Shown piece after piece: positions 59,140 to 64,000 of a stretch of DNA of 64,000 bases; positions within the stretch are counted from its first letter, which is position 1, and each line of letters begins with the position of its first letter. The stretch is from Paenibacillus tuaregi (GTDB lineage: Bacteria > Bacillota > Bacilli > Paenibacillales > Paenibacillaceae), in NCBI RefSeq assembly GCF_900086655.1, contig NZ_LT575476.1:2391869-2455868 (forward strand). Reading direction: 5' to 3'. The translations under genes were made by a program, and so were the position numbers. Below the pieces are notes generated by a model. It had not been told where the DNA came from, searched no databases, and worked only from the letters and a program-made list of their open reading frames with translations.

Positions 59140-60080
59140 TGTTACGACTGAGGCAGCGGACCAGACATTTGATCTATTCGGCATTGGCTGGTGCAGTCAC
59201 AACTGGAATTTTGGCCGGTACCTGGATTGGGTCCCTCCAGAATCAAAGTCAGAGGCAGCAGGAGGCAAGGGAAGCCCGTTACCGGGCGGAGATTAACCGG
59301 TTGAAGCAGGAGCAGGCTGGGAAGCGGATTCAAGGCTGGATTCCTGTACGTGATATCGATGCTGGAGAGAAGATGGGGGCGAGTGATCTGAAGCTCATCG
59401 AGCTTCCTTCGGACCGGACGCCCGCCGATTATGTTGTGTCCAAAGAGCAAATTGAAGGCAAAATCGCCAAGGTGTCGCTTAGAAAAAGCACCCTGATCAC
59501 GGACTCCCTGCTGTATGAGGAAGAGCCCGCAGCTGACGATCTTAGGAACCGGGAGATCAGCTTTGTGAAAATTCCGTTTGTGCTGAAAACCAAGGATGTG
59601 GTCGATGTGAGGATTCAATTCCCCACCGGCCAGGATTACATTGTTCTATCTAAGAAGAAAGTGAAAGACCTTAAGTCGTCAACTATGACACTAACCTTAT
59701 CTGAAGCTGAAATTCTGTCCCTTTCCAGTGCGGTAGTTGACGCATATCTGCATAAAGCATCCATATATGCCTTGACCTATGTTGAGCCCGAACTTCAAAC
59801 CTCTGCTATCCCGACTTACCCGGCGAATCAAGAGGTGCTGAAGCTTATTGCGAAGGACCCGAATATTCTTAAGCGTGCGGAGCATGGGCTTAGCATCACC
59901 TCCAGGGCGCTGCTGGAGAAGGATCTGAGTGCACTGACCCCTCAGACGGCATCGGAGTTTGAGGGTAAGCAGTCCGAATACTATGAGGCTTCAAGAGAGG
60001 CGGGGACAGCGGCTGCGCCCGGTTCGAATAAATCGGGAGACCAACCGGTAGTGGCGAATAACAAGGAGGAAATCAGGTGA
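59139..60080 (+). CDS. SAF-domain membrane protein, CpaB/RcpC-like
   Basis: The 313-residue protein has an N-terminal membrane helix (LIYSALAGAVTTGILAGTWIG), a coiled segment (QSQRQQEAREARYRAEINRLKQEQ), and an SAF domain: IQGWIPVRDIDAGEKMGASDL, followed by EGKIAKVSLRKSTLITDSLL. CpaB/RcpC proteins with SAF domains are envelope parts of Tad/Flp pilus systems, perhaps binding peptidoglycan. The middle resembles RcpC (VDVRIQFPTGQDYIVLSKKKV). ATG 59139 follows GGGGAGGA and overlaps the upstream stop as ATGA-type TGATG. It overlaps the next gene by 4 bp. Confidence 0.82.
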   Translation: MLRLRQRTRHLIYSALAGAVTTGILAGTWIGSLQNQSQRQQEAREARYRAEINRLKQEQAGKRIQGWIPVRDIDAGEKMGASDLKLIELPSDRTPADYVVSKEQIEGKIAKVSLRKSTLITDSLLYEEEPAADDLRNREISFVKIPFVLKTKDVVDVRIQFPTGQDYIVLSKKKVKDLKSSTMTLTLSEAEILSLSSAVVDAYLHKASIYALTYVEPELQTSAIPTYPANQEVLKLIAKDPNILKRAEHGLSITSRALLEKDLSALTPQTASEFEGKQSEYYEASREAGTAAAPGSNKSGDQPVVANNKEEIR

Positions 60081-60790
60081 AGCATTGGATATTTATCGGA
60101 GCATGTGATAAACGGGAGCTTCTGATGTATCTGGGAAGAATACTGGCTGCCAACCGGAAGAGAGTTCTTCTTGTGGATACCTCTAAGGAGCTGAGATACA
60201 GGTATGCCATGGCGATGGAATCCGACGGGCTTCCGATTGCCGAGTTTTGCGGTATGGATGTGGCCACCGGATTTGCTGACTCGCTGGATTTGTATCGTGC
60301 GCTGGATGAGGGTGGGGAGTCAGAGCTAGCTTATGATTATATTTTGTATGATATGGATAACGGTTCTTTCGGCCATCAGGACCTGTGGGAAGGGGCTGAC
60401 GAGATTGTTTGGGTGACGGGCCTAGGGCGGTATGCTTTGGAAAAAGGCAGAGAACAGTTTGTATCGCTGCTGGAACTGTATCCCGATCTGGTCGGAAGGA
60501 GAGTCAAAAAGGTATACATGCACAGTGTAGACAGCCAGCTGACTGATGAATATATTTCAAGCTTTGTCAGCAGTCTGCCGATCTGCTGGGAAGCCAAGCC
60601 CGTCCGGATACCTCTGGATGAAGGGAATGTGGCGGTCAGGTTGGAAGGCGAACATGCAGGCACGATTGAGATCAGGAGAATTACGCGCGCATATAAGCGG
60701 GTTCTAATAGAACTGGTAGAAGAGCTTACAAAGTGGGACAGAGGCTTGACACGAAAAGCTGTCCGGTACGCGGATAGGAGAAGAGCATGA
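60077..60790 (+). CDS. MinD/ParA-fold-like protein without P-loop, Tad-cluster
   Basis: The 237-residue product reads like a degraded MinD-family protein: first strand HWIFIGACDKRELLMYLGRILAANRKRVLLVDTS, with the position of Walker A taken by GACDKRELL, and YDYILYDMDNGSFG as the Walker B-like strand. IVWVTGLGRYALEKGREQFV and KKVYMHSVDSQ follow in the order of the fold. It has no Lys for ATP and may be a structural partner of the other MinD-like proteins. The GTG start at 60077 overlaps the previous stop by 4 bp and the next start by 4 bp. Confidence 0.65.
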   Translation: MKHWIFIGACDKRELLMYLGRILAANRKRVLLVDTSKELRYRYAMAMESDGLPIAEFCGMDVATGFADSLDLYRALDEGGESELAYDYILYDMDNGSFGHQDLWEGADEIVWVTGLGRYALEKGREQFVSLLELYPDLVGRRVKKVYMHSVDSQLTDEYISSFVSSLPICWEAKPVRIPLDEGNVAVRLEGEHAGTIEIRRITRAYKRVLIELVEELTKWDRGLTRKAVRYADRRRA

Positions 60791-61611
60791 GTACAGTCAC
60801 TTTTTGGGATTATGCACATAGCGGAGCGGCTGAAATTGCTGTATCTCTGGGGATTATAACCGCTATGGATTATAAGATTAGGATATTGCTGGCCCAGACT
60901 GGAAAGAGGGGAACCGGCATTGATGAGGCATTTAAGCTTCGGAACCGCCAAGAGGGTCTATTGTCTGCTTTCAAAGATCAGGGCATGGACGCCCTGCTCC
61001 GAATGGCATCCGCAAGACTGCTTCATCCGGGCAATATTTCGGATTATACAGCTTCACTTATTCAGGGCAGGCTTGACTTGGCTTACGGTCCTGAGTTTGG
61101 GGGAGCAGGGCTGATTTTGCACAAGGAAGAAGGTGTACAGCATCTGCTGCAGACGGCAAATGCCTGTTATGATCTGCTGATGTTGGATACTCCGCTGGAT
61201 GGCTCATTTGCGGAGAACACTTTGAAGACGGGGGACGTTGTAGTTGTTGTCGTGAAGCAGAACATTCGGCAGCTGGAAACCTTTTTTGAAGAGGCCAACC
61301 AGAGCTCGCTGCTGCAGAGCCGGCCGTATCTTATCGTTATTACGAATTACGATGCAGATCAGGTCATCTCAATTGCCAATATTCGGCGCAGATTCCGGTG
61401 GAAGAATCCAATACTTGGTGTCCCCTACAATCGAGAATTTGCCAATTCATGGAACACGGGGCAGGTCATGGCTTTCTACCAGCGGCACTATGGAATCTCT
61501 CGCTCGAAAGGGAATGCCGCCCACTATATTGAGAGCATCCGTGCCGTGTCTGCCCGGCTGATCGGGATGATGGACTTAAATGCGGTGCCCTGTTCAAATA
61601 GGGGGGCGTAG
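60787..61611 (+). CDS. CpaE/ParA-like protein with degenerate P-loop, Tad-cluster
   Basis: The 274-residue protein has a MinD-like first strand TVTFWDYAHSGAAEIAVSLG, where the Walker A Gly-Lys-Thr is replaced by His-Ser-Gly-Ala-Ala. The Walker B region is YDLLMLDTPLDGSF, then VVVVVKQNIRQLETFFEEA and YLIVITNYDADQVIS as in ATPases of this fold, and ILGVPYNREFANSWNTGQV near the end. It is the third consecutive member of the fold without the Lys. Its ATG overlaps the upstream stop (ATGA). It directly abuts the CpaF-like gene. Confidence 0.72.
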   Translation: MSTVTFWDYAHSGAAEIAVSLGIITAMDYKIRILLAQTGKRGTGIDEAFKLRNRQEGLLSAFKDQGMDALLRMASARLLHPGNISDYTASLIQGRLDLAYGPEFGGAGLILHKEEGVQHLLQTANACYDLLMLDTPLDGSFAENTLKTGDVVVVVVKQNIRQLETFFEEANQSSLLQSRPYLIVITNYDADQVISIANIRRRFRWKNPILGVPYNREFANSWNTGQVMAFYQRHYGISRSKGNAAHYIESIRAVSARLIGMMDLNAVPCSNRGA

Positions 61612-63402
61612 ATGGGGAGTCATCTGAATCTTTTCATCATAGGAAGCATAGTACTGCTCTGTGCTGTATATCCTGTTGTAAAACTGTGGACCGCAAGCCG
61701 CCAGGACTCGCCAGAAGAAGACTCTGATGATTATTTTGTATTGAATAATCTTACACAGATCATCAAACTGTCCCTTCACCAGTTAAGCCGGGCGCAGCTT
61801 CAGGACTTGTATTACGGTGAGGAGGAGTACCGGAGAAGACAAAATCAGAGGGCAGAACTCCGTAAAGCGCTAAAGGGATGTGTGTCAGGGGATGCCGCTG
61901 ACAAGGCCTACGTGAAGGTTAAAATTGCACATTTACTCCAGACTACCTGCGGCATAAATGAGATTAATATCAATAAGGTCATACCGTTCGAGGATGCCCA
62001 TCTGCTGTCGGTACAAGATCAGTTCGAAATCCTCCTGTATTTATACAAATCCAGTCATGACGAGCAGGCCATGAGCACTCTAATTGAGACCTATGAGCTC
62101 GATCGGATTAGAGGGGATCGGCATGGGGAGGAGCAAAGGTTTGAAATTACTGCCGAGGATATTAAACATGCCTTTTATTTGGAGTACAGACCGCTGCTGT
62201 TCCAAGAAAAGCTGGATATTATTGTACAGCGAATCTATCAGCAGTATAAAGGCTTCTCTGTGGCGGATGAACTGCGGGATCAGCGAATTGACGGGATAAG
62301 CGGGGGAGTCAGCGGTGTTACTGAGCAGACGGGGCTATTATTGACCAAGGAGCGGACAGATTATTTTCCGGCAATGAACATGAATGGGAATAACGTGCAT
62401 ATACCCAGGAGCTTTGAGAGTGTCTGGATTTTCTATAAAGGAAAGTCAATCCGCCTATCCTTTCTCTCCTTCGGAAGTGAAAGTGAGCTGAAGAGAGTCT
62501 GTCAGAACATATATAAATATAATCTTCCCGGCCAGCTGTCGGAGACAACCGGTTATAAAGTAAATGAAATGAAGGACGGGTCCCGGGTAGTTGTGGTCAG
62601 ACCCCCTTTTGCGGAATCATGGGCATTCTTCGTACGTAAGTTTGATGTTAAATCTGCGGTTCTTGAGCAGCTGGTTCGAGGTGAGCATAGCGAGCTTCCG
62701 GTCCAGCTTCTCAAATATCTTATGAAGGGCAGCCGGATTACCGCAATTACCGGGGCTCAGGGTTCAGGGAAAACAACCCTTCTTATGGCAATGGTCAAGC
62801 ATATTTATGCTTCATATACTTTGCGGGTGCAGGAGATGTCCTTTGAACTGCATTTAAGGAATCTGTACAGCAGCCGAAATATTCTAAGCTTCCGGGAGAC
62901 TGATTATATTCCAGGGCAGGAAGGGCTTGATCTGCAGAAGAAAACAGACGGGACCGTGAACATTTTAGGTGAGGTTGCTACTGATGAAGTGGCAACTTGG
63001 ATGATCCAAATGGCTCAGGTAGCCAGTTTATTTACCGTGTTTACCCACCATGCTAAGACTTTTGACGGTCTTATACAGTCCCTCCGTAACTCCTTGCTCA
63101 AATCCGGAATGTTCCGGGATGAGCAAATGGCAGAACGCCAGGTTATCAGTGTGATTGATTTCAACATTCACCTTAGGGCGGACATGGAGGGGAACCGTTA
63201 TATTGAACGGATTACGGAGTGTGTAAAAGACGATGCATCCATGAGCCGGAATATCATTGAGTATCATAATGGCTGCTACATCCCCGCCGGTAAGCTTTCA
63301 GATCGCTGTCTGCAGGAGATGAGAGATCAAATGACCCCAGATGACGCAAGAAGCTTTCAGTTATTTCTAAACAGACATTGGGGTGATCAGATTGGAGCTT
63401 AA
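61612..63402 (+). CDS. CpaF/TadA-like secretion ATPase
   Basis: The 596-residue protein is a type II/IV secretion ATPase. Walker A ITGAQGSGKTTLLMAMV lies at about residues 379-395, the Glu of the Walker B-like box in NILGEVATDEVATWM near 452, and the conserved His box in FTHHAKTFDGL. A membrane segment at the N-terminus (LNLFIIGSIVLLCAVYPVVKLW) is unusual for TadA/CpaF, which are cytosolic. Residues 55-330 form a long helical N-terminal domain. It should power pilus assembly or secretion. It overlaps the next gene by 11 bp. Confidence 0.86.
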   Translation: MGSHLNLFIIGSIVLLCAVYPVVKLWTASRQDSPEEDSDDYFVLNNLTQIIKLSLHQLSRAQLQDLYYGEEEYRRRQNQRAELRKALKGCVSGDAADKAYVKVKIAHLLQTTCGINEININKVIPFEDAHLLSVQDQFEILLYLYKSSHDEQAMSTLIETYELDRIRGDRHGEEQRFEITAEDIKHAFYLEYRPLLFQEKLDIIVQRIYQQYKGFSVADELRDQRIDGISGGVSGVTEQTGLLLTKERTDYFPAMNMNGNNVHIPRSFESVWIFYKGKSIRLSFLSFGSESELKRVCQNIYKYNLPGQLSETTGYKVNEMKDGSRVVVVRPPFAESWAFFVRKFDVKSAVLEQLVRGEHSELPVQLLKYLMKGSRITAITGAQGSGKTTLLMAMVKHIYASYTLRVQEMSFELHLRNLYSSRNILSFRETDYIPGQEGLDLQKKTDGTVNILGEVATDEVATWMIQMAQVASLFTVFTHHAKTFDGLIQSLRNSLLKSGMFRDEQMAERQVISVIDFNIHLRADMEGNRYIERITECVKDDASMSRNIIEYHNGCYIPAGKLSDRCLQEMRDQMTPDDARSFQLFLNRHWGDQIGA

Positions 63403-64000
63403 GAGCTGGCTGATCTGGATTGCGGCAATATCGGCGGTGGGTTTTGGCATCGTTGTCATAGTAATTCAATTAATGGGACTAAGAAAAAGGAAAAGCTCAT
63501 TTACCGTTGTAGAATCTCCGAACGCCTCTGCGTGGTCCCGCAGTTTCAAGTTGTGGATGCTATCCATGTATGTCTTTAGCCTGAAGGTTCCTTTACTTCG
63601 TACTTACTTAAGCAAGGTCCGAAAAAGAATTGCAGCTATCAATCTGTATGATGAGTTTGAACTTCGGTTTCATACCATGGCGGCAGGAACAGCTGCGATA
63701 TTAATTTTTGGCCTGAGCATAGGCATCTTGTTTAGTCTTAATCCAGATTGGCTGTACTTGTTGACGCTTCTTCTTACGGTCATCGTACTGAACAATGTGT
63801 TTGTGGATTCATACATTAACCGGATTGAGAAGAAGCTTCTCCAGCAAATGGCTAGTTACCTCACTGAGGTCAGACACGCCTATCACCGGCACGGAATCGT
63901 TGAAGAAGCCCTTACGGAAGCTGCTGAGGAATCGGAAGAAGAGATTGCTAGACACGGATATGCCATTGCGGATGCGCTGGTCTCACCAAAACCTGAAGAG
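63392..64000 (+). CDS. TadB/TadC-like membrane protein, 3' end outside window
   Basis: The frame opens with TTG at 63392 (ribosome binding site GGGGTGAT) and stays open to the window end, about 203 codons. It has an N-terminal membrane helix (WLIWIAAISAVGFGIVVIVIQ), a cytosolic stretch, two more helices (AAGTAAILIFGLSIGILFSL and LYLLTLLLTVIVLNNVFV), and the helical region LLQQMASYLTEVRHAYHRHGIVEEAL. That last segment resembles the GspF-type domain of TadB/TadC (Q/L-P-x-x-L-x-x-h-x-x-x-h-x-x-G). Such proteins form the membrane platform for Flp pilus assembly. It overlaps the CpaF-like gene by 11 bp. Confidence 0.78.
   Translation, partial: MELKSWLIWIAAISAVGFGIVVIVIQLMGLRKRKSSFTVVESPNASAWSRSFKLWMLSMYVFSLKVPLLRTYLSKVRKRIAAINLYDEFELRFHTMAAGTAAILIFGLSIGILFSLNPDWLYLLTLLLTVIVLNNVFVDSYINRIEKKLLQQMASYLTEVRHAYHRHGIVEEALTEAAEESEEEIARHGYAIADALVSPKPEE

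Noticed and set aside
1..64000. CRISPR arrays, rRNA and tRNA genes
   Set aside because: No regularly spaced direct repeats, rRNA landmarks or tRNA cloverleaf with TTCGA loop were found in any intergenic region by eye.

Overview
This window looks like chromosomal DNA of a spore-forming Gram-positive bacterium close to Paenibacillus. The evidence is the gene content and order (cotE, mutS, mutL, miaA, hfq, spoVK, hflX, ynbB-like, glnR, glnA, then lexA, yneA, ynzC), strong AGGAGG-type ribosome binding sites, many TTG/GTG starts, and Bacillus-type LexA and GlnR operators. The backbone follows the Bacillus subtilis cotE-to-lexA order, with Paenibacillus-style additions. No rRNA, tRNA or CRISPR array was recognised.

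Region by region. 1-5.6 kb: the end of a sugar ABC solute-binding protein, a lipoprotein, a short-form hybrid cluster protein (Hcp), a truncated GNAT gene, a ClbS/DfsB-like protein and an EEP-family phosphohydrolase. 6.0-10.1 kb: a 1051-residue GNAT fusion protein translationally coupled to an amidohydrolase. 10.2-11.3 kb: an M-box magnesium riboswitch with its own promoter and terminator, then a second promoter and structured leader, in front of a DUF1003 membrane protein. 11.5-20 kb: alkaline phosphatase, carbonic anhydrase with a HesB-like protein, an M32 carboxypeptidase, an NMT1/SsuA-type ABC importer and an aromatic acid exporter-like protein. 20-38 kb: spore coat cotE, a COOH-NH2 ligase-like gene, the mutS-mutL-methyltransferase-miaA-hfq block, pbp1A, DUF402, YdcF, spoVK and hflX. 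37.5-40.7 kb: glnR-glnA with a GlnR operator in the promoter; an IS3-family element has inserted into the loop of the glnA terminator. 40.7-43.6 kb: an AT-rich accessory islet with small secreted or membrane proteins, a frameshifted DUF4064 gene and a DUF1541 lipoprotein behind a CsoR-type operator. 43.7-57.3 kb: signal peptidase, the divergent lexA/yneA SOS locus, HAD phosphatases, acireductone dioxygenase, MetH, RNase Z, an Fpg/Nei glycosylase coupled to endonuclease IV, a cREC receiver-like protein and an RlmM-like RNA methyltransferase.

57.6 kb to the window end: a tightly overlapping operon for a Tad/Flp-type pilus or secretion machine (kinase-ATPase fusion, SAF-domain CpaB-like protein, two further MinD/ParA-fold proteins, a CpaF/TadA-like ATPase, a TadB-like membrane protein cut by the window edge). 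Its distinctive points are a Hanks-type kinase fused to a CpaE-like domain, three consecutive MinD-fold domains with no Walker lysine, and a promoter followed by a strong terminator-like hairpin directly before the first gene. I regard this as the most interesting system here.

A dispersed element with 11-bp terminal inverted repeats (two full copies and one half copy) punctuates the window. DNA repair is heavily represented (MutS, MutL, Fpg/Nei, Nfo, LexA). All assignments come from reading motifs and translations by eye; no database search was run.
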